This document shows, piece after piece, positions 1 through 8,023 of a stretch of 8,261 bases of DNA. This DNA is from Alphaproteobacteria bacterium. GTDB taxonomy: Bacteria > Pseudomonadota > Alphaproteobacteria > Rhizobiales > Xanthobacteraceae. A program made the translations under genes and the position numbers. The stretch covers positions 1 to 8,261 of the forward strand of contig VAZL01000525.1 in NCBI GenBank assembly GCA_005883445.1, given 5' to 3'. Below the pieces are notes generated by a model that worked only from the letters and a program-made list of their open reading frames with translations, was not told the origin of the DNA and searched no databases. Numbering within the stretch: the first letter of the stretch is position 1; each line of letters starts with the position of its first letter.

Positions 1-120
1 CTTCATGTACCCAACCTTGAGCTCGCGATCCTGCGCCTGAGCGGAAAAAAGGCCGGTCGAAAGGATGAGGCCGATCGCAGTCGCAACGCACAGCCGAATG
101 AAGCGTTTCAGTTCGGGCAT
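1..120 (-). CDS. Secreted, probably periplasmic solute-binding protein (N-terminal 40 codons only)
   Basis: The reverse strand from 120 opens with ATG preceded by a strong Shine-Dalgarno GGAGGT (125-130, 4 nt spacing). The 40 visible residues form a classic Sec signal peptide: a basic n-region (residues 1-9, with K5, R6 and R9), a hydrophobic core of about residues 10-24, and a probable signal peptidase I site around Ala-Gln-Ala (residues 27-29). The mature start reads QDRELKVGYMK. A short charged linker followed by a beta strand such as LKVGY is typical of ABC or related periplasmic solute-binding proteins, but the family cannot be fixed from this fragment. The rest of the gene lies beyond the left edge. 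It is divergent from the dehalogenase gene, so the two may share the intergenic control region. Secretion is well supported; the solute-binding role is inferred. Confidence 0.75.
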   Translation of the reverse strand, partial: MPELKRFIRLCVATAIGLILSTGLFSAQAQDRELKVGYMK

Positions 121-328
121 TGATACCTCCCTGGCCGAGCCGGCTTTTGTCACCGCCGCCCCATGACCGTCATGCGCCCGGGCCGAAGCCGAGCCACACC
201 AGACTTGATTGTTCGCCCCCTTCGGCGGTGTCTTATGTGCAATTCAAGTCCCGAAAAGCCCATCATTCAAGAGCAGAATGGGATATTCGCGACATTTAGA
301 AAAAAAATGGTCAAGCGGACGCCGCGTC
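121..328. other. Divergent intergenic region between the secreted-protein gene and the dehalogenase gene
   Basis: These 208 bp separate two outward-facing genes and should hold both promoters. The left edge carries the GGAGGT ribosome-binding site of the leftward gene. The right half (about 240-310) is clearly more A/T-rich than its surroundings, including a run of eight A at 300-307, as expected for a promoter or leader. TTGATT at 205-210 could be a -35 element, but no good -10 hexamer lies 16-18 bp downstream, so I do not call a promoter. The open frames that cross it show no family resemblance and no convincing ribosome-binding site. No operator-like long inverted repeat was found. Confidence 0.5.
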
Positions 329-1240
329 ATGACGAGCCTCACGACGTTCGAGAATTTTGCGGCGGTTGACGTGCAAGCGCAGGAAACGCGCATTTTTCTG
401 CGCCGTTTCGGGGCGGGACCGGCCGTCCTCTTGCTGCATGGGTTTCCGCAGACCCATTTGATGTGGCGCTCAGTGGCGCCCTTGCTGGCTCGCCGTTTTA
501 CGGTGATTTGCGCCGATCTTCGCGGCTATGGGCGCAGCGGCTGTCCCGCCTCTGCTCCGGACCATGCGCCCTATGCGAAACGGGCCATGGCGAGAGACAT
601 GGTTTCGGTCATGGAGAGGCTCGGATTCCCGCGCTTCTCAGTTGCCGGGCATGATCGGGGCGGTCGGGTCGCCTACCGCCTCGCGCTCGATTACCCGGAG
701 CGAGTGGAACGCCTCGCTGTCCTCGACATTCTTCCGACCGCCGACACCTGGGAGCGGGCCGACAAGCGGTTGGCGACCGCGTTCTGGCCGTGGTCGCTGC
801 TTGCGCAACCCGAGCCGCTGCCTGAGCGGTTAGTATCAGCCGCCCCGGACGCCGTGATCGATGACGCGCTTGGCGGTTGGGGCTCGCCTGCAAATGCGTT
901 CGGCCCTGAGGTGCGGGCGGAGTATACCGAGGCGCTGCGTGATCCCGCTCGCGTCCACGCAATCTGCGAGGAGTATCGAGCGGCGGCGACGTTCGACCAC
1001 CAGCATGATTTGGAGGATCGCCGAGCCGGGCGGCGGATAGCCTGTCCGGTTCTTGTGCTTTGGAGCGGCCGAGGTCCGTTAGGCACTTGGTACGCAGAGG
1101 TCGGCGGCCCGCTTGCCCTATGGCGGACCTGGGCAAACGATGTCCGCGGCAGACCAATCGATGCCGGCCATTTCTTTCCAGAGGAAGCTCCGGAACAAAC
1201 CGCGGAAGAATTGAGCGCCTTCTTCGCTACGACACCTTGA
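329..1240 (+). CDS. Alpha/beta-hydrolase, haloacetate (fluoroacetate) dehalogenase family
   Basis: A 303-residue cytoplasmic alpha/beta-hydrolase (no signal peptide), expected to cleave the carbon-halogen bond of small haloacids such as haloacetate to glycolate. Motifs: HGFPQTH at 37-43 (oxyanion region), DLRGYG at 63-68, the nucleophile elbow GHDRGGR at 107-113 with D109 as nucleophile and R110/R113 as expected carboxylate-binding arginines, VLDILPT with D133 as catalytic acid, and GHFFPEEAP with H281 as base. Against the Rhodopseudomonas palustris enzyme recalled from memory (D110, R111, R114, D134, H155, W156, Y219, H280), the halide pocket keeps W155 and Y216, but the His position is P154 (CCG at 788-790). 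The frame is open back to 209. I choose ATG 329 because it places HGFP at residue 37, as in the family; no clear Shine-Dalgarno precedes it. It looks monocistronic. Dehalogenase is the best call; another small-ester hydrolase remains possible. Confidence 0.85.
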   Translation: MTSLTTFENFAAVDVQAQETRIFLRRFGAGPAVLLLHGFPQTHLMWRSVAPLLARRFTVICADLRGYGRSGCPASAPDHAPYAKRAMARDMVSVMERLGFPRFSVAGHDRGGRVAYRLALDYPERVERLAVLDILPTADTWERADKRLATAFWPWSLLAQPEPLPERLVSAAPDAVIDDALGGWGSPANAFGPEVRAEYTEALRDPARVHAICEEYRAAATFDHQHDLEDRRAGRRIACPVLVLWSGRGPLGTWYAEVGGPLALWRTWANDVRGRPIDAGHFFPEEAPEQTAEELSAFFATTP

Positions 1241-1487
1241 CGAAATAGGCCGGCCAACGCGGCCGCCCTTCGCGCATTCGTCGTTGAGACCGCATCAGGC
1301 CTTGGCTTGCCTGACAATTGGTCGTACGCCTAATGTCGCAGTGCAAAAAGGCCGCGCCTTACTCGGGCGCGTGCCGGCGAGATGATCGAACGAAGGCGAT
1401 TGGTTGCGGGCCAGAGGGACGAAATAACAATCTCCAAGATTCCCTGACTAGAATGGCTCTTACAGACCGACTCCCGTGGAGCAAGCG
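1241..1487. other. Gene-free spacer between the dehalogenase and the TctC-like gene
   Basis: I see no convincing gene in these 247 bp. An inverted repeat TCAGGC/GCCTGA (1295-1300 and 1309-1314, 8-nt loop) and a 5-bp CGGCC/GGCCG hairpin near 1252-1266 could act as weak transcription-ending structures for the dehalogenase, but neither is followed by a T tract. Upstream of the next gene the sequence becomes A/T-richer (about 1420-1440). TTGCGG at 1404-1409 with AACAAT at 1426-1431 (16-bp spacing) is a weak sigma-70-like pair that could serve the TctC-like gene; I regard it as only suggestive. GGAG at 1478-1481 is the ribosome-binding site for the ATG at 1488. Confidence 0.4.
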
Positions 1488-2537
1488 ATGTGGTGGCGCT
1501 TGGCATGCGTTGTGGTCGCTGCCGCTTTGGCGCACGAGCCGGCGAGCGCGCAGGATTCAGCCGCGCAGTTCTACAAGGGCAAGCAGATCACGGTGATCGT
1601 CGGCTCTTCGGCCGGCGGCGGCTACGACATCTACGCGCGGCTCCTGTCGCGGCACATGCCCAAACACATCCCCGGCAATCCCGCCATGGTGGTGACCAAC
1701 ATGACGGGCGCGGGCAGCAACGCCGCCGCCGCGCACCTCTTCAACGTCGCGCCGAGGGACGGCACCGTCATCGGTGCGCTGCAGAACAGCGCCGTTCTCG
1801 ACTCGTTGCTCGACGCGCTGCTCGGCGACACCCGGCGGCTGCGGCACGACGCCACGAAATTCGTCCATCTCGGTTCCGCGACCATCGACCACTACGTCTG
1901 CATCGCCCGCGCCGACGCGCCCGTGAAATCGTTCAAGGAGCTGCTCACGCGGGAACTCATCATCGGCGCCAGCCAGCCCGGTACCTCGACGCGCGACTAT
2001 CCGGCGATGCTCAACAACTTGACCGGCACCAAAATTCGTCTGGTCAGCGGTTATCCCGGCACGCGCGAGATTACGCTCGCGATCGAAAAGGACGAGGTCA
2101 AGGGACTGTGCGGCTTCAGCTGGTCGAGCCTCAAGGCGCAACGTCCGGACTGGCTCCAATCCGGCTTCATCCGCGTGCTCGTCCAGGAGCACGACAGGGG
2201 CCACCCCGACATCAGCAAGATGGGCGTCCCGCTCGCCGTCGACTTCGCCACGACGCCGGAAAATCGCCAGGTGATGGAATTGATCTACAGCTCCGAGACT
2301 TTCGGCCGCCCCTACATGATGTCGCCCGGCGTGCCGGCGGAGCGGGTCGCGGCGCTGCGCGAGGCGTTCGTGAAGACCATGCGCGACGAGGAACTGCTGG
2401 CCGAGGCGCGGAGGATCGGGGTGGTCATCGATCCGATCTCGGGCGAGGAATTGCAGGCGCTGGCCGAAAAGATCTTTGCCACGCCAGCGGCCATGGTCGA
2501 GCGCGCAAAGCAGGCGATGGAGTACAAGGCGCCGTAG
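1488..2537 (+). CDS. Bug/TctC-family periplasmic solute-binding receptor (tripartite tricarboxylate transporter type), orphan
   Basis: A 349-residue secreted receptor of the TctC/Bug family, whose members bind organic acids or other small carboxylated solutes in the periplasm. Residues 1-21 are a short Sec signal peptide (Trp-Trp-Arg, then a V/A-rich core) ending Ala-Ser-Ala before Gln22-Asp23. Family hallmarks follow: FYKGKQITVIVG (28-39), the glycine turn GGGYDIYARLL (43-53), GNP (63-65), NMTGAGS (71-77) and APRDGTVIG (88-96). The second lobe carries GYPGTREITLAIEKDEVKG (188-206), and the C-terminus has the usual amphipathic helices. Length is normal for a divergent branch of the family. 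A GTG at 1476 is in frame, but GGAG at 1478-1481 lies 6 nt before ATG 1488, which also gives a better signal peptide, so I chose 1488. Two cysteines remain in the mature part (C138, C208). No TctA or TctB membrane gene adjoins it, so it either works with distant permeases or as a sensor-type receptor. Confidence 0.9.
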   Translation: MWWRLACVVVAAALAHEPASAQDSAAQFYKGKQITVIVGSSAGGGYDIYARLLSRHMPKHIPGNPAMVVTNMTGAGSNAAAAHLFNVAPRDGTVIGALQNSAVLDSLLDALLGDTRRLRHDATKFVHLGSATIDHYVCIARADAPVKSFKELLTRELIIGASQPGTSTRDYPAMLNNLTGTKIRLVSGYPGTREITLAIEKDEVKGLCGFSWSSLKAQRPDWLQSGFIRVLVQEHDRGHPDISKMGVPLAVDFATTPENRQVMELIYSSETFGRPYMMSPGVPAERVAALREAFVKTMRDEELLAEARRIGVVIDPISGEELQALAEKIFATPAAMVERAKQAMEYKAP

Positions 2538-2553
2538 CGAGGCAATACTCGCT
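2536..2553. terminator. Perfect inverted repeat between convergent genes, possible bidirectional terminator
   Basis: AGCGAG (2536-2541) and CTCGCT (2548-2553) form a perfect 6-bp stem around a 6-nt loop. The repeat begins inside the TAG stop of the rightward receptor gene and ends next to the TGA stop of the leftward ATPase gene (2554-2556), filling the whole 16-bp gap between these convergent genes. There is no T tract on either strand, so it is not a canonical intrinsic terminator. The position suggests a bidirectional RNA 3'-end structure or a block to read-through, which is inferred. Confidence 0.4.
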
Positions 2554-3563
2554 TCAGTGCGGGCCAGTTGCAGCCAAAGGATTTTGCGCCGCCGGCAGAT
2601 CGTGCAAGTGGCAGGCGACGAAGTGCCCGTCTCGCATTGCTCGCAATTCCGGCTCCTCCGCGCGACAGCGGTCGAAGGCGTAGGGGCAGCGGGTGTGAAA
2701 ACGGCAACCCTTGGGCGGGTTGATCGGGCTCGGCACATCCCCTTTGAGAATGATGCGCCTGCGCCGCGCGCCGGGCTCCGGCGTCGGGACGGCGGAGAGC
2801 AGCGCCTCGGTATAGGGATGCTTGGGCGCGGCGAAAATGCTCTTCTTCGGGGCGAGCTCGACGATCTTGCCGAGATACATGACCGCGACCCGATGGGTCA
2901 TGTGCTCGACGATGGCGAGATCATGGCTGATGAAGAGGAGCGCAAGGCCGAACTCGCGCTGCAGGTCCTGCAGCAGGTTGACGATCTGCGCCTTGACGGA
3001 AACGTCGAGCGCGGAGACCGCCTCGTCGCACACGACGAGATCGGGCTCGGCGGCGAGCGCGCGCGCAATGGCGATGCGCTGGCGCTGTCCGCCGGAGAAT
3101 TCGTGCGGCCAGCGCGTCTTGGCCTCGCGCGGCAACCTCACTTTTTCCAGCAGCAGGTCGATCCGAGCCTCCATATCGGCGGTTGATTTGGCCAGGGCGA
3201 AGTTGCGGATCGGCTCGGCGAGGAGATCGCGCACGCGCATGCGCGGATTGAGACTCGAAAGCGGATCCTGGAACACGACCTGCATGCGCCGCCGCAGCGG
3301 CCGCAGCGAGCCCGCCGGCATGTCGTCGATGCGCCTACCGTCGAGCACCACCTGCCCGGCGGTGATGTCGAATAATCGGAGGATGGCGCGGCCGACCGTG
3401 GACTTGCCGCAACCGGACTCGCCGACCAGGGCCAGCGTCTCCGCCTTGTCGATCCGGAACGACACGCCGTCGACCGCGTAGACCCGAAGGCCGCCGGGTC
3501 GCAGCAAGCTGCCGCGCAGCGGGAAATGCTTCTTGAGATCGTTGACTTCGAGTAGGACCGGGC

Positions 3564-3567
<4 letters not shown>
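2554..3567 (-). CDS. Dpp/Opp-type ABC importer ATPase, DppF/OppF-like
   Basis: A 337-residue cytoplasmic ATPase, one of the two nucleotide-binding subunits of the importer. Motifs in order: Walker A GESGCGKST (49-57, K55), Q-loop Gln100 in VVFQDPLSSLNP, ABC signature FSGGQRQR (157-164), Walker B LVVCDE (177-182, catalytic E182), D-loop SALDVS (185-190) and H-loop His215. The C-terminal oligopeptide-type extension has HPYTEALLSAVP (250-261) and four cysteines, C288, C294, C301 and C319, in the pattern known to hold an Fe-S cluster in related DppD structures. The insertion PLRGSLLRPGGLRVYAV before the first strand is typical of the F subunit. The start is ATG 3567, whose first base overlaps the upstream DppD-like stop in an ATGA arrangement, so translation is probably coupled. 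The frame is open 29 codons further upstream, but that part is inside the preceding gene. It is the last gene of the operon. Substrate unknown. Confidence 0.93.
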
Positions 3568-4553
<986 letters not shown>

Positions 4554-4565
4554 GCCGCGAGCTCT

Positions 4566-5483
4566 TCACAATCGCTTGGCCAGGCGCGGATCGAGCGCAT
4601 CGCGCAGGCCGTCGCCGAGCAGGTTGACCGCAAGCACCGTTACCGAAAGGAAGACCGCCGGGAAGAACACGATGTAGGGTTTGACCTGCCACAGCGCGCG
4701 GCCTTCGGCCATGATGTTGCCCCAGGATGGGATGGTGGGCGGCGTGCCCGCACCGATGAAGGAGAGGATCGCCTCCACGATCATGGCGCTGGCGCAGACG
4801 TAGGTCGCCTGCACCGTCATCGGAGCGACGGTGTTGGGCAGGATATGGCGCAGGATGATCATCGGGGTGCGGGTGCCGGCCGCGATCGCCGCGTCCACAT
4901 AGGGCTGCTCGCGCAGCGACAGCACGACGCTGCGCACCAGGCGCGACACGCGCGGAATGTCGGCGATGGTGATGGCAATGATCACATTGCCGACGCTGCC
5001 GCGGGTCAGCGCCATCAGCGCGATCGCCAGCAGAATGGGCGGGATCGACATCATGCCGTCCATCACGCGCATGATGATGCCGTCGCTCCAGCGAACGAAC
5101 CCCGATACCAGGCCGATGATGAGACCCGCCAGCGACGCCAGCAGCGCAACCGAGAAGCCGACGGTGAGCGACACCCGCGCGCCATAGAGCACGCGCGAGT
5201 AGATGTCGCGTCCCAGCATGTCGGTGCCGAACCAGAATGCGGCGGACGGCTCGCGGGTGCGCCGCGTCGGCGCCAGCGCAGTGGGGTCGACCGTGCCCAG
5301 ATAGGGCGCGAAAACGGCGATCAGCACCATCGCCAGCACCAGTGCGCCGCCGATGGCGATCGCCGGATATCGGCGCGCAAAGCCGAGGATACCGCCGCGC
5401 AACTTGATCGGCGGCAGCAGGTCGGGCAGCTCGGGCGCGGCGCGGATGAGCTCGGGCGCGGTGGTGATAGTCGCGTCGGTCAA
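4566..5483 (-). CDS. Dpp/Opp-type ABC importer permease, DppC-like (TTG start)
   Basis: A 305-residue inner-membrane permease of the binding-protein-dependent transport family. It has a hydrophilic, proline-rich cytoplasmic N-tail (residues 1-38), a first membrane span at about 41-62, and the N-terminal DppC motif FWFGTDMLGRDIYSRVLYGARVS (83-105). Further spans lie at about 106-130, 145-174, 222-243 and 270-290. The EAA-type coupling loop that docks on the ATPase is at 195-217 (YVDAAIAAG, ending ILRHILPN). The C-terminus LLGDGLRDALDPRL is diagnostic of DppC. The frame stays open for 246 codons upstream, but that part lies over the DppB-like gene and is not protein-like. The start is TTG at 5483: it overlaps the DppB-like stop as TTGA, has GAGG 8 nt upstream, and no ATG or GTG fits before the first span. 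Translation is probably coupled to the DppB-like gene. Confidence 0.92.
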   Translation of the reverse strand: MTDATITTAPELIRAAPELPDLLPPIKLRGGILGFARRYPAIAIGGALVLAMVLIAVFAPYLGTVDPTALAPTRRTREPSAAFWFGTDMLGRDIYSRVLYGARVSLTVGFSVALLASLAGLIIGLVSGFVRWSDGIIMRVMDGMMSIPPILLAIALMALTRGSVGNVIIAITIADIPRVSRLVRSVVLSLREQPYVDAAIAAGTRTPMIILRHILPNTVAPMTVQATYVCASAMIVEAILSFIGAGTPPTIPSWGNIMAEGRALWQVKPYIVFFPAVFLSVTVLAVNLLGDGLRDALDPRLAKRL

Positions 5484-6421
5484 TACCGGATCCTCGGGTC
5501 GAGCACGGTGTAGAGGAGGTCGATGAGGAGATTGACGAGCACGTAGAGGAAGCTGAACATCAGCACGACGCCCTGGATCACCGGGTAGTCGCGGCGCAGG
5601 ATGGCATCGACGGTCAACCGGCCGATGCCGGGGATCGCAAACACCGTCTCCGTCACCACTGCGCCGCCGATCAGGAGCGCGACGCCGATGCCGATGACCG
5701 TCACGATCGGCACCGCGGCGTTCTTGAGCGCGTGCACGAACAGGATGCGGGTCTGTCCCACCCCCTTGGCGCGCGCGGTGCGGATGAAATCCTGCTGCAG
5801 CACCTCCAGCATGGAGGCGCGCGTGATGCGGGCGATGAGCGCGATATAGACGCAGCCGAGCGCGAGCGCGGGCAGGATCAGATTTTCGAACCACGGCCAC
5901 AGGCCTTCGGAGATTTGCGTATAACCCTGCACCGGCAGCCAATCGAGTTCGAGCGCAAAGACGTAGGCGAGCAAATAGCCCACGACGAAGACCGGCACCG
6001 AGAAGCCGAGCACCGCAAACGCCATGATGGCGCGGTCGATCAAGGTGTCGGCTTGCCAGGCTGCGACCACGCCCATCGGCACGGCGAGGCAGATGGCAAT
6101 CACCAGCGTCACCGCCATCAGCGACAGGGTCGGCTCGACGCGCTGGGCGATCATCGCGGCGACCGGCAGGTTGGTGAAGATCGATGTGCCCAGATCGCCG
6201 TGAAGAATTTGCCACAACCACTCACCGAACCGGATCAGGAACGGTCGGTCGAGGCCAAGGCTCTGGCGAATGCGCTCGACGTCAGCCGGCGTCGCTTGAT
6301 CGCCGGCGATGACAGCCGCCGGGTCGCCCGGCGCTATGTAGAGCAGGCTGAACACGAACAGCGCAACCACGACCATCACCGGGATGGTGGCCAGGATGCG
6401 GCGGATCGTGTAGCTCAGCAT
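5480..6421 (-). CDS. Dpp/Opp-type ABC importer permease, DppB-like
   Basis: A 313-residue inner-membrane permease, the partner of the DppC-like subunit. The N-terminus MLSYTIRRILATIPVM begins the first span (about 9-30) and is followed by the family's APGDPA (30-35) and a periplasmic region with LGLDRPFLIRF (55-65) and GDLGTS (75-80). Later spans lie at about 99-120, 131-157, 181-197, 237-260 and 283-306. The EAA-type coupling loop is at 211-232 (DFIRTARAKGVGQTRILFVHAL), and the family ending LDPRIRY closes the protein. The ATG at 6421 is the first start after an in-frame TAG four codons upstream; no clear Shine-Dalgarno is seen. It lies 59 bp after the stop of the solute-binding protein gene and overlaps the DppC-like start by 4 bp. 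Full length and intact. Confidence 0.93.
   Translation of the reverse strand: MLSYTIRRILATIPVMVVVALFVFSLLYIAPGDPAAVIAGDQATPADVERIRQSLGLDRPFLIRFGEWLWQILHGDLGTSIFTNLPVAAMIAQRVEPTLSLMAVTLVIAICLAVPMGVVAAWQADTLIDRAIMAFAVLGFSVPVFVVGYLLAYVFALELDWLPVQGYTQISEGLWPWFENLILPALALGCVYIALIARITRASMLEVLQQDFIRTARAKGVGQTRILFVHALKNAAVPIVTVIGIGVALLIGGAVVTETVFAIPGIGRLTVDAILRRDYPVIQGVVLMFSFLYVLVNLLIDLLYTVLDPRIRY
5490..5495 (-). promoter_or_regulatory. Ribosome-binding site fixing the TTG start of the DppC-like gene
   Basis: On the minus strand GAGGAT (GAGG at 5492-5495) sits inside the last codons of the DppB-like gene, 8 nt before the TTG at 5481-5483. This spacing and the TTGA stop-start overlap are why the unusual TTG start is preferred. 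Confidence 0.6.
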
Positions 6422-6451
6422 GCGCCGATGCTAGCAGGTTTCATGCCATTG

Positions 6452-6467
6452 TGCCGGGGTGCCGGCG
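6452..6467 (-). other. Short GC-rich hairpin between the solute-binding protein gene and the DppB-like gene
   Basis: GCCGG (6453-6457) and CCGGC (6462-6466) form a 5-bp stem with a 4-nt loop, extendable by a wobble pair. It lies in the 59-bp spacer after the binding-protein stop. In many importer operons a hairpin here stabilises the upstream mRNA so that the binding protein exceeds the permeases; that role is inferred. No T tract follows, so full termination is unlikely. Confidence 0.3.
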
Positions 6468-6480
6468 ATTGGGAACGCAT

Positions 6481-8023
6481 TCAAGCTGCTTTGCTCACGC
6501 CCCAGAAGAACGGTAGCGGCCCCTTCACGATCCCGTCGATATTCTTGCGCCAGGCCTGATAGGCCAGGAAGAAGCCGGTCGGCGCGTAGACGACGTCCTC
6601 GAGCGCGGCCTTGTTCAGCCGTGCGATGGCGGCCTTTTCCTCGTCGAGGTTTCTTGCGTCGTACCAAGCGGTGATCTCGCTTTCGACCTTCGCACTGGTC
6701 GGCCAGCCGAACCACGCCTTGTCGCCGTTGGCGCGGATCGCCGTATAGGACGACGGATCGATACAAACCGCGCCGGCATGCCAAGTATGGAACATCTGCC
6801 AGCCGCCTTGTCCCGGCGGCGATTTCTGCGCTCGACGCGCCGCGTTCGTGCCCCAGTCGACGGCAGCGAAATCGACGTTCACGCCGAGCTTCCTGAGCAG
6901 GTCGGCAGTGACCTCGCCCTGAGCTTTGGTGATTTGCAAATCCTGCGCAACCACGCAGGTGACCGGCTGACCGGAATAGCCGCTGTCCGCCAGCAATCGT
7001 TTGGCGGCATCGAGACGGCGCGGACCTTTGAGAATTTCGCCGCCGTCCTCGCTGTAGAGCGGCGTGCCCGGCGTAAAGAAGCCGGGCAGCGGTTTCCACA
7101 GGGCGTTGTCACCCACGACCGCGCGCATGTAATCTTCCTGGTTCATCGCGGTCAGGATCGCGCGTCGCGCCCGCACGTCGTTGAAGGGCGGATGCAGGTG
7201 GTTCATGCGAAACGAGCCGATGTTGCCGAGCGGATCGGCAATGTCGACCATGACGTTGCGGTTCTTTTTTAGCACCGGCACGATGTCGGCTATCGGGGTT
7301 TCCCACCAATCCACTTCGCCGTTCTGAAGCGCGGCCGAGGCGGTGGCGGGGTCGGGCATCACGATCCACTCGATGCGCTCGAGCAGCATGTGCTTGCCGC
7401 CGGAGAGCCAAGAATTCGGCTCCTGGCGCGGCGCATAATCGGCGAACCGTTCGAACACCGCCTTGGCGCCGGGAACCCACTCGTTGCGCACGAACCGCAT
7501 CGGTCCGCTGCCGACATAGTCGCCGATCGGTTTGAACGGATCGGTCGCCGCAATCCGCGCCGGCATGATGAAGCAGGACGGCGTTCCGACCTTGCCGAGC
7601 GCGACCAAGAGCTTCGGATAAGGTTTTTTCAGCACCCAGCGGAAGGTGCGATCGTCGACGGCGACAAGTTCTTGCTCGATCTCCTTGGTCATCAGACCCA
7701 TGTTGTCGCGCGCTTGCCATCGCGCCAGACTCGCAACGACGTCCTTCGCGAGCACGGGCTCGCCATCATGAAACTTGAGCCCTCCTCGCAAACGGAACGT
7801 CCAAACGAGTCCGTCCGACGAGACTTCCTCGCTCTCGACCATCTGGCGCCGCGGTTGAAGCTTGCCGTCGACGCCGTAAAGCATGTCCCACACCAACGCC
7901 GCGCCGTTGCGCACGACGTACTGGGTGTTCCAGATCGGATCGAAATTGGCGAGATCGGCCTGCGGCAGCTGTGGTGAGGACGCCGGCGCCGGCTACCGAT
8001 TTCAGGAACGCCCTTCGATTCAT
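6481..8023 (-). pseudogene. Family-5 (Dpp/Opp-type) solute-binding protein, frameshifted between Tat signal peptide and mature domain
   Basis: An extracellular solute-binding protein family 5 gene feeding the downstream permeases, broken near its 5' end. ATG at 8023 starts a twin-arginine signal peptide, MNRRAFLKSVAGAGVLTTAA (RR-x-F-L-K motif). After about 20 codons this frame becomes nonsense. The mature domain continues in another frame from about 7962 (QADLANFDPIWNTQYV) and runs open to the TGA at 6481-6483. The first in-frame start candidate there is GTG 7914, which would give 477 residues without any export signal. Family signs: WTFRLRGGLKFHDGEPVLAKDVV (38-60 from that GTG), YVGSGPMRF, FHTWHAG, and C-terminal PLPFFWGVSKAA. 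Upstream in the mature frame a TAG lies just before the junction, so no alternative export start exists. The signal cleavage site and roughly 10-15 mature residues usual for the family are missing. It may be a real deletion or a sequence error; the long body shows no other damage. Confidence 0.82.
7958..7969 (-). other. Frame-change junction in the solute-binding protein gene
   Basis: On the minus strand this 12-bp stretch reads Ala-Ala-Ala-Gly as part of the signal peptide frame. One base over, it reads Leu-Pro-Gln before Ala-Asp-Leu of the mature frame. Both readings match what the family has at those two places, so the stretch looks like the single surviving copy of two short similar sequences fused by deletion. 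The original intervening bases are not visible; this is inference from the two frames. Confidence 0.5.

Noticed and set aside
134..148. Small hairpin GCCG/CGGC followed by TTTT on the plus strand, resembling an intrinsic terminator
   Set aside because: Only 4-5 bp of stem with a 3-nt loop, and no plus-strand gene lies upstream within the window to end there.
205..238. Possible sigma-70 promoter TTGATT with TTATGT upstream of the dehalogenase
   Set aside because: The spacing is 22 bp, too long for a normal promoter, and no better -10 element fits.
1318..1596. A 92-codon plus-strand frame in the spacer before the receptor gene
   Set aside because: Runs into the receptor gene in the wrong frame, has no convincing ribosome-binding site and no recognisable protein character.
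1557..2738. A 393-codon minus-strand frame opposite the TctC-like gene
   Set aside because: No family features, and the plus strand shows a full signal peptide and Bug-family motifs. It is a mirror of GC-rich coding.
5484..6221. The DppC-like frame stays open 246 codons upstream, suggesting a fusion protein
   Set aside because: The extra part is Arg/Ala-rich and overlaps the clearly coding DppB-like gene in another frame. DppC hallmarks begin only after the TTG at 5483.
7914..8023. Programmed ribosomal frameshifting to join signal peptide and mature binding protein
   Set aside because: No slippery heptamer is seen at the junction, and the signal cleavage site and mature N-terminus are missing. 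A shift in reading frame alone would not restore a normal protein.
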